DNA of 6,863 bases from an uncultured Eubacterium sp. (GCA_910589045.1 CAJUSH010000019.1:48534-55396), one strand, 5' to 3'. Counted from the first letter of the stretch, positions 1-6,539 are shown. Numbers and translations are program-made. The notes: generated by a model not told the origin, from the letters alone.

Positions 1-684
1 ACACAGCCGAGTGAGCCGGGCACACCCGGTCAGCCCACACAGCCGAGTGAGCCGGAAGAGCCTGAGAAGCCCGAACAGCCGGGCGGGCCGGAAGAGCCTG
101 AGAAGCCCGAACAGCCGGGCGGGCCGGAAGAGCCTGAGAAGCCTGAACAGCCGGGCGGGCCGGAAGAACCCGAGAAGCCTGAACAGCCGGGCGGGCCGGA
201 AGAACCCGAGAAGCCTGAACAGCCGGGCAAGCCGGGTGAGCCGGAAGAGCCGGGAGAGATCAAGATGCCGGAATGGGATTTTACAAGCGGTGATATCGTG
301 CTGCTGGAGATGGATCAGCTTGCAGCAGACAAGAAGGATGTAAAGACGGAAATCGAGAATGCATGGAACACAAAGGATATCGTGTATGTCAAAGGCGGTT
401 CAAGCGGAACGACAAACCAGATCGTACTCAATGACCTCAGCATCAACAAGGGCAAAACGCTTGTATTTGACGCGATGACAATCTCAGGTCAGTCATGGAC
501 CGTCAGCGGCTCCCTCTACATCGGTGAGAGGGCCAGCCTTCAGCTTTCTGGCAGCATCAAGGTCAATGAGACGGGTACCGTTTATGCATTCAGCACTCTG
601 AAGGCGGATAAAAAAGAGGGCGAGGGAAAGATTCTGCTCGGCGGTTACGGTAAGTTTGAAGAAACCTCCAAGCAGACCTCCTAG
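1..684 (+). CDS. Proline-rich repeat surface protein with beta-rich C-terminal domain (5' end missing)
   Basis: Frame 1 is open from the first base of the window to TAG at 682-684, giving 227 visible residues; the true start lies upstream. Visible residues 1-17 are Thr/Gln/Pro/Ser/Glu-rich. Residues 18-77 are five copies of PEEPEKPEQPGG, with proline at every third position, as expected of an extended, charged stalk or wall-spanning linker. From about residue 87 the protein becomes globular (PEWDFTSGDIVLLEMDQL), then has alternating short strands and turns (SINKGKTLVFDAMTISGQ, SGSLYIGERASLQLSGSIKV) that suggest a small beta-solenoid or beta-sandwich. No sortase LPxTG motif, membrane anchor or catalytic motif is seen at the C-terminus. 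I do not recognise the family; an export signal would have to be in the missing N-terminus. The stop lies 15 bp before the cyclase start, so the two are probably co-transcribed. An ATG at 265 is an internal Met, not the start. Surface location is inference. Confidence 0.8.
   Translation, partial: TQPSEPGTPGQPTQPSEPEEPEKPEQPGGPEEPEKPEQPGGPEEPEKPEQPGGPEEPEKPEQPGGPEEPEKPEQPGKPGEPEEPGEIKMPEWDFTSGDIVLLEMDQLAADKKDVKTEIENAWNTKDIVYVKGGSSGTTNQIVLNDLSINKGKTLVFDAMTISGQSWTVSGSLYIGERASLQLSGSIKVNETGTVYAFSTLKADKKEGEGKILLGGYGKFEETSKQTS
52..231 (+). repeat. Five in-frame 36-bp tandem repeats encoding PEEPEKPEQPGG
   Basis: The units are 52-87, 88-123, 124-159, 160-195 and 196-231. Units 1 and 2 are identical. 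Unit 3 differs by one silent change (ccc to cct). Unit 4 adds silent changes in the second Glu and following Pro codons. Unit 5 matches unit 4 except that its last codon encodes Lys instead of Gly. Upstream, an 18-base direct repeat (1-18 and 37-54, encoding TQPSEP) is spaced by the same 36 bp, so the array once extended further or continues in degenerate form. The near-identity suggests recent stepwise duplication, and copy number may vary between strains. Confidence 0.95.
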
Positions 685-699
685 GAAATCAAAAGACAT

Positions 700-2508
700 A
701 TGAAAAAGACAAATTTATTTCGCCGGCTGGCGGCAGGTCTTGCGGTTGGCATTCTCTTTGCGGGCCTGATGCTCGGAAATGTCCTGTACACCCAGGATCA
801 GATGTTTTCGGATATGATCTGCCAGCAGCCGGTGCCAAAGGATGGGGAGATTGTCCTGATCAACATCGATCAGGCAAGCCTCGATGCCCTCGGTCCCTTC
901 GGGGACTGGGGCAGGGCTCTGATGGGGGACGTGCTCGCCATCTTAAATGAAGATCCGCAGACGGCCCCGGCGGTTGTTGCACTGGACGTACTTTACGTAG
1001 GTGCGTCGGATGATCCGGAGGGTGACGCTTATCTTGCCAAGATGGCGGGGACGGGTGTTCCGGTAGTGACTGCCTGCGCGGGCACCTATGACACGACGTT
1101 AGTCACACAGGAGGACGGCAGCTTTTACATGGCGGACGGGCTGGTGGCGTTTGACGAGCCTTATGCGGCGCTGAAGGAGAACAGCTACCAGGGCCACATC
1201 AATTCTATGTTTGATCGGGACGGCATCCTGCGCCACGGTATCTGGCAGATCGAGCTGCCGGGCGGGGAGCTTGTGCCCTCGTTTCATCGGAAAATTTATG
1301 AGCTGTACTGCGCATCGAAGGGGATCGCGGCGGATACCGTGCCATTCTGCGACAGCCGGGAATGCTATTATGTGCCGTTCCAGGGGAATCCGGGGGATTA
1401 CAGTGACGGCTACGGTGTTATTGATCTTTTGGACGGGCAGATCGACCCGTCTGTCTATGCCGGAAAAATTGTTCTGATCGGCCCGTATGCAGCGGGTATG
1501 CAGGACGATTTTACGACGGCGGTTGACCATGCCACGAAGATGTACGGCATCGAGTACCAGGCAAACATGTTGGACGCGCTCATTCACGGGCGAACGATGC
1601 GGGAGGTGCCGGGGCCGTGGCAGGCGCTGCTGGTGTTTGTAGTAAGCATCCTCTGCGGCATGTTTTTCTATCGAAGAAAAATGCTTCCCGCGACGCTTGT
1701 GCTTGCGGGGGCGGTCGTTTCTTATATCGCGATTTGTTTTGCGGCAGCAGCAGCGGGGCTGGTGCTTTCACCGCTCTACCTTGTTGCGGCGGTTGTCGTA
1801 CTCTACGTCGTCAGCGTGGCGGGAAATTATATGCAGGAGACGCTTGAGAAGCGCCGGGTGACGGCGACCTTCGAGCGCTATGTCGCGCCCGAGATCGTAT
1901 CGGAGCTTCTGCGGGAGGGATCGGATGCCTCCGCACTGGGCGGAAGGCTCTGTGATATCGCGGTGCTCTTTGTGGATATCCGCGGATTTACCTCTATGTC
2001 AGAGCTTATGAACCCGGAGGAGATTGTCGAGATCTTAAATCGATATTTAACTTTAACCAGCTCCTGCATCTTCCGGAATACCGGAACCCTGGACAAATTT
2101 ATCGGCGACTGTACGATGGCGTTTTGGGGTGCGCCCCTGCCCCAGGAGGACAGCATCTACAAGGCACTAAAGACGGCCTTTGACATGCGGGAGGGCGCGA
2201 TGGAGCTGCAAAAGGAGCTTCAGGAAAAATACGGGCGCACGGTCGGATTCGGAATCGGTGTCCACTACGGCCCGGCAGTCGTGGGGAATATCGGTGCGAA
2301 AAACCGCATGGATTATACGGCGATCGGAGATACGGTCAATACTGCCTCACGGCTGGAGGCAAATGCGCCGAGCGGCATGATCTATGTGAGCCGCGTGGTG
2401 GCGGACGCACTGGAGGGCCGCGCAGAATTTACATCCCTCGGGGATACCATTTCCCTGAAGGGCAAGGCGGCGGGCTTTGAGGTGCTCCGGGCGGAGCGGC
2501 TGCTGTAA
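700..2508 (+). CDS. CHASE2-domain class III adenylyl cyclase, membrane bound
   Basis: The product is 602 aa and probably makes cAMP from ATP in the cytoplasm in response to an extracellular signal. Residues about 9-29 form an N-terminal membrane segment. Residues about 45-300 are a CHASE2 sensor: VLINIDQASLDALG (52-65), ALDVLY (94-99), GKIVLIG (255-261), YGIEYQANMLDAL (282-294). Three closely spaced membrane helices follow (about 309-324, 330-351, 355-375), then the linker FERYVAPEIVSELL (391-404) and the cyclase domain (about 415-595). Catalytic residues are intact: metal-binding Asp426 (FVDIRGFT) and Asp470 (DKFIGD), adenine-selecting Lys466, the partner Thr540 (DYTAIGD), and transition-state Asn547 and Arg551 (VNTASRL). 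The Lys/Thr pair is that of bacterial class IIIb adenylyl rather than guanylyl cyclases. The start at 700 places the hydrophobic segment correctly; its ribosome site is weak (AGGA overlapping the previous stop, about 13 bases away), so coupling to upstream translation is likely. The ligand is unknown. Confidence 0.95.
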   Translation: MKKTNLFRRLAAGLAVGILFAGLMLGNVLYTQDQMFSDMICQQPVPKDGEIVLINIDQASLDALGPFGDWGRALMGDVLAILNEDPQTAPAVVALDVLYVGASDDPEGDAYLAKMAGTGVPVVTACAGTYDTTLVTQEDGSFYMADGLVAFDEPYAALKENSYQGHINSMFDRDGILRHGIWQIELPGGELVPSFHRKIYELYCASKGIAADTVPFCDSRECYYVPFQGNPGDYSDGYGVIDLLDGQIDPSVYAGKIVLIGPYAAGMQDDFTTAVDHATKMYGIEYQANMLDALIHGRTMREVPGPWQALLVFVVSILCGMFFYRRKMLPATLVLAGAVVSYIAICFAAAAAGLVLSPLYLVAAVVVLYVVSVAGNYMQETLEKRRVTATFERYVAPEIVSELLREGSDASALGGRLCDIAVLFVDIRGFTSMSELMNPEEIVEILNRYLTLTSSCIFRNTGTLDKFIGDCTMAFWGAPLPQEDSIYKALKTAFDMREGAMELQKELQEKYGRTVGFGIGVHYGPAVVGNIGAKNRMDYTAIGDTVNTASRLEANAPSGMIYVSRVVADALEGRAEFTSLGDTISLKGKAAGFEVLRAERLL

Positions 2509-2572
2509 GGGCGGCGCTTTTGCTTCGGAATTGCGGAGGTATGTGATATTCAGGGGAATTTCATACGATACA

Positions 2573-2580
2573 GGGAGGAG
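2573..2580 (+). promoter_or_regulatory. Ribosome binding site fixing the NHL protein start
   Basis: GGGAGGAG lies 7 bases before ATG 2588. It decides in favour of that start over the longer open frame beginning at ATG 2477 inside the cyclase gene, and that choice also puts a signal peptide at the N-terminus. Confidence 0.85.
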
Positions 2581-2587
2581 AACAAAC

Positions 2588-3583
2588 ATGGCAATAAAAA
2601 AAGGACTTTTTGCGGCGGTTATGTCGGCAGCTATGCTGATCGGAGGCTTTGCTTCCGCGCAGGCGGCGCAGACGGCAGCGGATGCGCCAAGGGCACAGGC
2701 AATGGTGTCGATTTCCGGCATGACAAGTGTCACGGGCGGTCGTATCTGTATGGTGGATATGGAGAACCATTCCGTATGGATGCGGGAGAAAAAGAATGAT
2801 TATACCCTGTTTGCAGGTGTGCCGGGCAGTGCCGGGTATGCGGACGGATCGTTGGCGGAGGCGCTTTTTAACGAGCCCTGGAGTGTGGCTGCCTACGAGG
2901 GCGGTTATCTGGTCAGCGATTCGGGCAACCATGTGATCCGTCAGATCCGCAGTGAGCAGGTGACGACCTTTGCAGGCGTGGCAGGTAAGCCCGGAATTGT
3001 GAATGCAAAGGCATCAAGCGGCGCGTCCTTTAACCGCCCCACCGGCCTGGCTGTCGGTGACGACGGCACCGTTTATGTGGCAGATACCGGTAACCACACG
3101 GTTCGTGCCATCGATCCAAAGGGGAATGTGACAACACTTGCCGGGGCGGCGGGCGAGTCGGGCACGAAGGTTGGAAGCTATGCGGCGTCGCGGTTCTGTG
3201 AGCCGACCGGACTCTTTTACAGCAAGGGCGTGCTCTATGTGGCGGACTCCGGCAACCACCGGATCTGCAGCATTGCGGACGGAAAGGTAAAGGTCGTGGC
3301 GGGAAGCGCATCCGGCGAGGAGGGAGATTCGGACGGGAAAGCGCTGCAGGCGGCACTTTCCAACCCCCAGGAGATTGTCATCTACCGGGGCGTGCTCTAC
3401 ATCGCCGATACGGGCAACGGTTGCATTAAATGCTTAAAGGACGGCAGGCTTGAGACGGTCCTGACGGCAAATTCCAGGCGGGAGGGCAGGATTCCCGCGC
3501 AGCCCCGGGCATTGATGGCGCGCAACGGTTACCTGTATCTGGGCGACATGTTTGCAGGGGACCTTTACCGGATTAAGCTGTAG
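2588..3583 (+). CDS. Secreted six-bladed NHL-repeat beta-propeller protein
   Basis: The product is 331 aa. A signal peptide is clear: MAIKK, a hydrophobic core (about residues 6-22), then SAQA, with probable cleavage after Ala26. No lipobox cysteine is present, so it is likely released or wall-associated rather than a lipoprotein. Six blade signatures of NHL type follow: VDMENHSV (Asp57), SDSGNHVIRQI (Asp111), ADTGNHTVRAI (Asp166), ADSGNHRICSI (Asp220), ADTGNGCIKCL (Asp274) and a degenerate GDMFAGDLYRI (Asp320). The Asp positions are 54-55 residues apart except for the last interval. Loops such as FAGVAGKPG and LAGAAGESG separate blades. Such propellers usually bind proteins, peptides or glycans; no enzyme active site is evident. 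It lies 79 bp after the cyclase with no visible terminator, so it is probably the third gene of the same unit. A role as extracellular partner of the CHASE2 sensor is inference. Confidence 0.92.
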   Translation: MAIKKGLFAAVMSAAMLIGGFASAQAAQTAADAPRAQAMVSISGMTSVTGGRICMVDMENHSVWMREKKNDYTLFAGVPGSAGYADGSLAEALFNEPWSVAAYEGGYLVSDSGNHVIRQIRSEQVTTFAGVAGKPGIVNAKASSGASFNRPTGLAVGDDGTVYVADTGNHTVRAIDPKGNVTTLAGAAGESGTKVGSYAASRFCEPTGLFYSKGVLYVADSGNHRICSIADGKVKVVAGSASGEEGDSDGKALQAALSNPQEIVIYRGVLYIADTGNGCIKCLKDGRLETVLTANSRREGRIPAQPRALMARNGYLYLGDMFAGDLYRIKL

Positions 3584-3612
3584 TTTTTTGAATCTGAAAA
3601 TGAAAAAAAGGC

Positions 3613-3643
3613 TTGAACCTGAAGCCTGCTTTAGGGGTATAGT
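3613..3643 (+). promoter_or_regulatory. MerR/SoxR-type promoter with 19-bp spacer and operator dyad
   Basis: The -35 element is TTGAAC (3613-3618) and the -10 is TATAGT (3638-3643), separated by 19 bp instead of the usual 17. The spacer contains the dyad CCTGAAGC-CT-GCTTTAGG (3618-3635), in which seven of eight pairs are perfect and the eighth is a G/T mismatch. Over-long spacers filled by a dyad are the hallmark of promoters activated by DNA distortion by MerR-family dimers; the half-site layout CCTnAAG/CTTnAGG resembles SoxR-type boxes. The start of transcription would be near 3650, giving a leader of about 30 nt before the aldo/keto reductase. No MerR-type gene is in the window. Confidence 0.7.
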
Positions 3644-3680
3644 AGACATATCAAGATAAATCATGTGAAGGAGGACTATT

Positions 3681-4814
3681 ATGCTTTATAAGGATTTTCA
3701 GGGGATGAAGCTCTCCGCGCTGGGGCTTGGTGCGATGCGCCTGCCGTTAAACGGTGAAGGTGATGCGGATATCAATGTGGCGCTGACGGAGGAGATGGTT
3801 GCCTGTGCGATGGAAAACGGTGTCAACTACTACGATACCGCGTGGGGCTACCACGGGGGAAATTCCGAGCTTGTCATGAGAAATGCGCTGAAAAGGTATG
3901 ACCGTGACAGCTTTTATCTGGCGACGAAGTTTCCGGGCTACGACCTGTCGAACATGCCGAAGGTGAAGGAGATTTTCGAGAAGCAGCTGGAAAAATGTCA
4001 GGTTGATTATTTTGATTTTTACCTGTTCCACAATGTGTGTGAAATGAATATCGATGCCTACCTGGACGACGGGAAATATGGCATCTATACGTACTTATTG
4101 GAGCAGAAGAAAAACGGGCGTATCCGTCATCTGGGCTTTTCCGCCCACGGGAGCGTGGAGGTCATGAAGCGGTTTCTGGATGCCTACGGGAAGGATATGG
4201 AGTTCTGCCAGATTCAGCTCAACTATGTGGATTACGAGTTTCAGAATGCAAAGGGAAAGATTGAGCTGCTCAATTCCTACGGCATTCCGGTGTGGGTGAT
4301 GGAGCCGCTGCGGGGCGGCAAGCTGACGAAGCTGCCAAAGGAGACAGGCGAAAAGCTGCGGCGCATGCGGCCGGACGAGACGATCCCTGCCTGGGCGTTT
4401 CGTTTTCTGCAGAGCCTGCCGGAGGTTACGGTGACGCTTTCCGGCATGTCCGATTTGGAGCAGCTAAAGGAAAACATCGGGGTATTTTCGGAGCCGGCAC
4501 CTCTCTCAGAGCAGGAGATGGATGCGCTGCTTGATGCGGCGCGCGGCATGATTGGGAATACGCTTCCCTGTACGGCGTGCCGCTACTGCACGTCCCACTG
4601 CCCGAAGGGGCTGGATATTCCGCATCTCATCTCGCTTTACAACGAGCATTGCTTTACCGGGGGCGGCTTTCTTGCGCCGATGGCGCTCATGGCGGTGCCT
4701 GCGGAAAAGCAGCCGGCTGCGTGTGTGGGCTGCAGAAGCTGTGAGGCGGTCTGCCCGCAGCAGATCAAGATCTCCGAGGCGATGGCGGATTTTCAGGCGA
4801 AGCTTGCCATGTAG
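3681..4814 (+). CDS. Aldo/keto reductase with C-terminal dicluster [4Fe-4S] domain
   Basis: The product is 377 aa, near the usual length for this clostridial subfamily. The N-terminal TIM barrel (about 1-285) starts with KLSALGLGAMRLP and has the complete aldo/keto reductase tetrad: Asp52 and Tyr57 (YYDTAWGYHGG), Lys83 (ATKFP) and His117 (LFHN). Further family marks are IRHLGFSAHG and WVMEPLRGGKL. The C-terminus carries two ferredoxin-like motifs, CTACRYCTSHCP (Cys297, 300, 303, 307) and CVGCRSCEAVCP (Cys348, 351, 354, 358), with enough cysteines for two [4Fe-4S] clusters. This suggests electron exchange with ferredoxin or another carrier in addition to or instead of NAD(P)H. AAGGAGG (3668-3674) lies 6 bases before ATG 3681. 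The gene has its own MerR-type promoter, so it is probably induced by redox or electrophile stress (inference). The carbonyl substrate cannot be read from the sequence. Confidence 0.95.
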   Translation: MLYKDFQGMKLSALGLGAMRLPLNGEGDADINVALTEEMVACAMENGVNYYDTAWGYHGGNSELVMRNALKRYDRDSFYLATKFPGYDLSNMPKVKEIFEKQLEKCQVDYFDFYLFHNVCEMNIDAYLDDGKYGIYTYLLEQKKNGRIRHLGFSAHGSVEVMKRFLDAYGKDMEFCQIQLNYVDYEFQNAKGKIELLNSYGIPVWVMEPLRGGKLTKLPKETGEKLRRMRPDETIPAWAFRFLQSLPEVTVTLSGMSDLEQLKENIGVFSEPAPLSEQEMDALLDAARGMIGNTLPCTACRYCTSHCPKGLDIPHLISLYNEHCFTGGGFLAPMALMAVPAEKQPAACVGCRSCEAVCPQQIKISEAMADFQAKLAM

Positions 4815-4940
4815 CCTGCCACGGACCGTGACATGACACAGACGGGAATTTGGGCGGCGGGGGCATAGCATGAAAAGAACGAGGGCAGTCCGTGAGAATG
4901 TGATTCGCTTATATCTGATGAGCTTCGAGCGAAACAGCGC

Positions 4941-4968
4941 CTGAAAAAGCTGCGGAATCTGATACAAT
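4941..4968 (+). promoter_or_regulatory. Putative extended -10 promoter for the Uma2-family gene
   Basis: TACAAT (4963-4968) is preceded by TGA, giving an extended -10 (TGATACAAT). A weak -35, CTGAAA (4941-4946), stands 16 bp upstream. Transcription would start near 4975, about 30 nt before ATG 5005. The remaining 4815-4940 spacer shows no other convincing gene and no T-tract terminator for the upstream reductase. Confidence 0.5.
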
Positions 4969-5004
4969 AGACACATAAGCGAAAAGAAAGCGGAGTGCTC
5001 GAGC

Positions 5005-5502
5005 ATGAATGCGTTTCCGATAGAAGATATGAGCAATATGTTCATTGAACATTCTTTTATCATCAATAATTTTGTGGTTATGGTGGGAAAACAATTGAAA
5101 GACTCATTATGCCGCGTTCTTGGTGATGGCGTCCAATACCAATGGCGCGAAAATGACGATCACATCGTTATACCGGATGTTTCCATCAATTGTAATACAA
5201 GAGACAGAAACAATGTTTCATTGACAGGTATCCCGCGGATGATCATGGAAGTGATTTCGGAGTCGACAGAAACGTATGACCGTGGTGAAAAAATGGAAGT
5301 TTATCAAAAAGTCGGTGTATCGGAATACTGGCTTGTTGACTGGCGGAAGAAAGAGGTTGAAATATATCTGAATGATGGACGGGAGGACGGAACGACATAT
5401 TTCTATTTGTATAAAACTGTTGCGGAAGAAAACAAGAAAGAACTGCAGCTTGTTATGTTTCCGAATCTGAAAACTGATTTTGATGAATTGTTTCATTTAT
5501 AA
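5005..5502 (+). CDS. Uma2-family (DUF820) PD-(D/E)XK-like protein, short form
   Basis: The product is 165 aa. The Uma2 signature is clear: PDV (Pro57-Asp58), the strand MEVISEST with Glu82, then Asp92, Lys96 and Tyr100 in YDRGEKMEVYQ, and GVSEYWLVD (104-112) followed by the strand KEVEIYL. In this family the PD and E residues form the restriction-endonuclease-like active site, although the cellular role is generally unknown. The usual N-terminal segment ending in an ELIDG-like motif is missing; the protein begins about where the His-containing helix (EHSFIINNFVV) normally lies, so it is somewhat shorter than typical members as I know them. GGAG (4992-4995) is 9 bases before ATG 5005. The frame is open upstream only to TGA at 4960, with no other ATG, GTG or TTG. 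DNA here is far more AT-rich than the genes before it, hinting at transfer. No partner methylase or antitoxin is adjacent. Confidence 0.88.
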   Translation: MNAFPIEDMSNMFIEHSFIINNFVVMVGKQLKDSLCRVLGDGVQYQWRENDDHIVIPDVSINCNTRDRNNVSLTGIPRMIMEVISESTETYDRGEKMEVYQKVGVSEYWLVDWRKKEVEIYLNDGREDGTTYFYLYKTVAEENKKELQLVMFPNLKTDFDELFHL

Positions 5503-5538
5503 TGAAGGAGGCCGGGCAAAAAATTTAAAACTGCCTCA

Positions 5539-5567
5539 TTGCATCCGTCACAGTATGGCATTATAAT
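5539..5567 (+). promoter_or_regulatory. Possible promoter for the MGMT-like/flavodoxin genes
   Basis: A perfect -10 TATAAT (5562-5567) stands 17 bp after TTGCAT (5539-5544), which matches the -35 consensus only in TTG. The predicted start near 5574 would fall on the ribosome binding site (5574-5582), leaving almost no leader. This either means a very short leader or that the site is not used and the genes are read from the Uma2 promoter. Confidence 0.35.
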
Positions 5568-5573
5568 TCTGCC

Positions 5574-5582
5574 GGGAGGTGA
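5574..5582 (+). promoter_or_regulatory. Ribosome binding site fixing the MGMT-like start
   Basis: GGGAGGTGA lies ideally for ATG 5588 (8 bases from GGAGG). The upstream in-frame GTG at 5579 overlaps this site and cannot use it, so the protein starts MANEDKKD. Confidence 0.8.
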
Positions 5583-5587
5583 TACAT

Positions 5588-6064
5588 ATGGCGAACGAGG
5601 ATAAAAAAGACTTTAATGCTATGCTGAACGATAACAAGGATATGCCGAAAATCCAGATCATTACAGATGAAAAGAGTATTGAAAAATATGGTGGAAACAG
5701 GATGTACTTCGCACCGCCAATCGATTATGATCAGGCGATGAAACAGGTTCCTTATGGCAAGGTCATCACTGTGGGGAAAATCCGTGAATATTTTGCCAGA
5801 CAAAATCAGGCTGACTTTACAGAGCCGATTACAGCGGGAATATTTGTGTCTATTTCGGCATGGGCGAGCGAGCAGCGTTCTGAAAATGAAACGCCTTACT
5901 GGAGGACCTTAAAAGCAAATGGAGAATTAAATCCAAAATATCCAGGCGGCATCGAAGCGCAGAAATTAAAACTGGAAGCAGAGGGGCATGTTGTTATTTC
6001 AAGGGGAAGAAAAAATATCAGATATTTTGTAAAAGACTATGAGACAGTACTTTTTGAAATTTAA
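5588..6064 (+). CDS. MGMT-family (alkyltransferase-like) protein without acceptor cysteine
   Basis: The product is 158 aa. After a charged N-terminal stretch of about 45 residues comes a region matching the DNA-binding domain of O6-alkylguanine-DNA alkyltransferases: PYGKVITVGKIREYF (55-69, compare 'IPxGxVtTYGxIA'), AGIF (83-86, compare 'VGxA'), PYWRTLKANGEL (103-114, at the place of 'PCHRVvxxxGxl') and EAQKLKLEAEGH (123-134, compare 'QxxxLexEG'). The methyl-accepting Cys is replaced by Tyr104, and the usual Arg finger before the VG motif appears to be Ile81/Thr82. The protein should therefore be unable to repair by alkyl transfer. By analogy with ATL proteins it may recognise damaged or modified DNA, but the PYWR form differs from classical ATL (PWHR). 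The flavodoxin gene follows after 25 bp, suggesting an operon. The family call is firm; the function is open. Confidence 0.82.
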   Translation: MANEDKKDFNAMLNDNKDMPKIQIITDEKSIEKYGGNRMYFAPPIDYDQAMKQVPYGKVITVGKIREYFARQNQADFTEPITAGIFVSISAWASEQRSENETPYWRTLKANGELNPKYPGGIEAQKLKLEAEGHVVISRGRKNIRYFVKDYETVLFEI

Positions 6065-6089
6065 CCTGTAAGGCAGGAGGCATATTTTT

Positions 6090-6539
6090 ATGAAATCTAT
6101 GATCATTTATGAATCCACCCACCACGGGAATACAAAAAAGCTTGTGGATGCAATTGCAAAAAAGCATCCTGTGGAGACTGCCGGCATTGAAGAGGCGAAG
6201 TCCATAGACCTGTCAGGATATGATATGGTGGGGCTTGCCTCCGGGATTTCTTTTGGAAAGTTCTACAGACGTATGGAGGAGTTTGCCATAAAAATCCCAT
6301 CGGGCAGCCGTGTGTTTCTCCTCTATACCTGTGGAAATCCAAGTGGAGGGTATGTGAAGAGCATTACCAGAACGCTCGAATCAAATGGGGCAAGGGTAAT
6401 GGGAAGCTATGGCTGCAGAGGTTATGACACCTATGGCCCGTTCAAACTGGTCGGCGGTATTGCCAAAGGGCATCCGACCGAAGAAGAGATTCGTGGTGCC
6501 GTAGCATTTTATGATAAAATAAGCGGGGGCTTCCTATAA
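6090..6539 (+). CDS. Flavodoxin-family protein
   Basis: The product is 149 aa, a small cytoplasmic FMN-binding electron carrier. The N-terminal strand MKSMIIYE leads into the FMN phosphate loop STHHGNT (9-15). Other landmarks are YDMVGLASGISFGKFYRRM (44-62), the strand VFLLYTCG (75-82) with the following flavin loop NPSGGYVKSI, and the subfamily tail YGCRGYDTYGPFKLVGGIAKGHP (107-129). Length fits the short-chain flavodoxin-like group. AGGAGG (6075-6080) is 9 bases before ATG 6090. It sits 25 bp after the MGMT-like gene and is followed by a strong hairpin. The physiological partner is unknown; the aldo/keto reductase with iron-sulfur clusters 1.3 kb upstream is a conceivable redox relation, but nothing in the sequence proves it. 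Confidence 0.92.
   Translation: MKSMIIYESTHHGNTKKLVDAIAKKHPVETAGIEEAKSIDLSGYDMVGLASGISFGKFYRRMEEFAIKIPSGSRVFLLYTCGNPSGGYVKSITRTLESNGARVMGSYGCRGYDTYGPFKLVGGIAKGHPTEEEIRGAVAFYDKISGGFL

Noticed and set aside
52..231. 36-bp repeats as a CRISPR array
   Set aside because: The repeats are directly adjacent with no spacers and lie in frame inside a coding region.
30..263. Collagen-like Gly-X-Y open frame on the minus strand
   Set aside because: It is the antisense reading of the 36-bp repeat whose proline codons recur every 9 bases; no ribosome site, and the + frame continues into a non-repetitive domain.
2477..2587. Upstream extension of the NHL protein starting inside the cyclase gene
   Set aside because: No ribosome site at 2477, while GGGAGGAG precedes ATG 2588 and that start gives a proper signal peptide.
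3603..3627. Possible minus-strand terminator (AGGCTT/AAGCCT hairpin followed by T-run)
   Set aside because: The stem has only six pairs, there is no minus-strand gene to terminate, and the same bases are better explained by the MerR-type promoter.
4820..4830. Short palindrome CACGGACCGTG after the reductase gene
   Set aside because: Only 5-bp arms with a 1-base centre and no T-run, so not a terminator; no known operator match.
4870..4944. 24-aa open frame beginning MKRTRAVREN
   Set aside because: No convincing ribosome site; its stop overlaps the putative Uma2 promoter, and there is nothing to support translation.
4506..5066. 186-aa minus-strand open frame
   Set aside because: It spans the end of the reductase gene, the spacer and the start of Uma2, is rich in Arg/His/Leu as in shadow frames, and has no recognisable motif.
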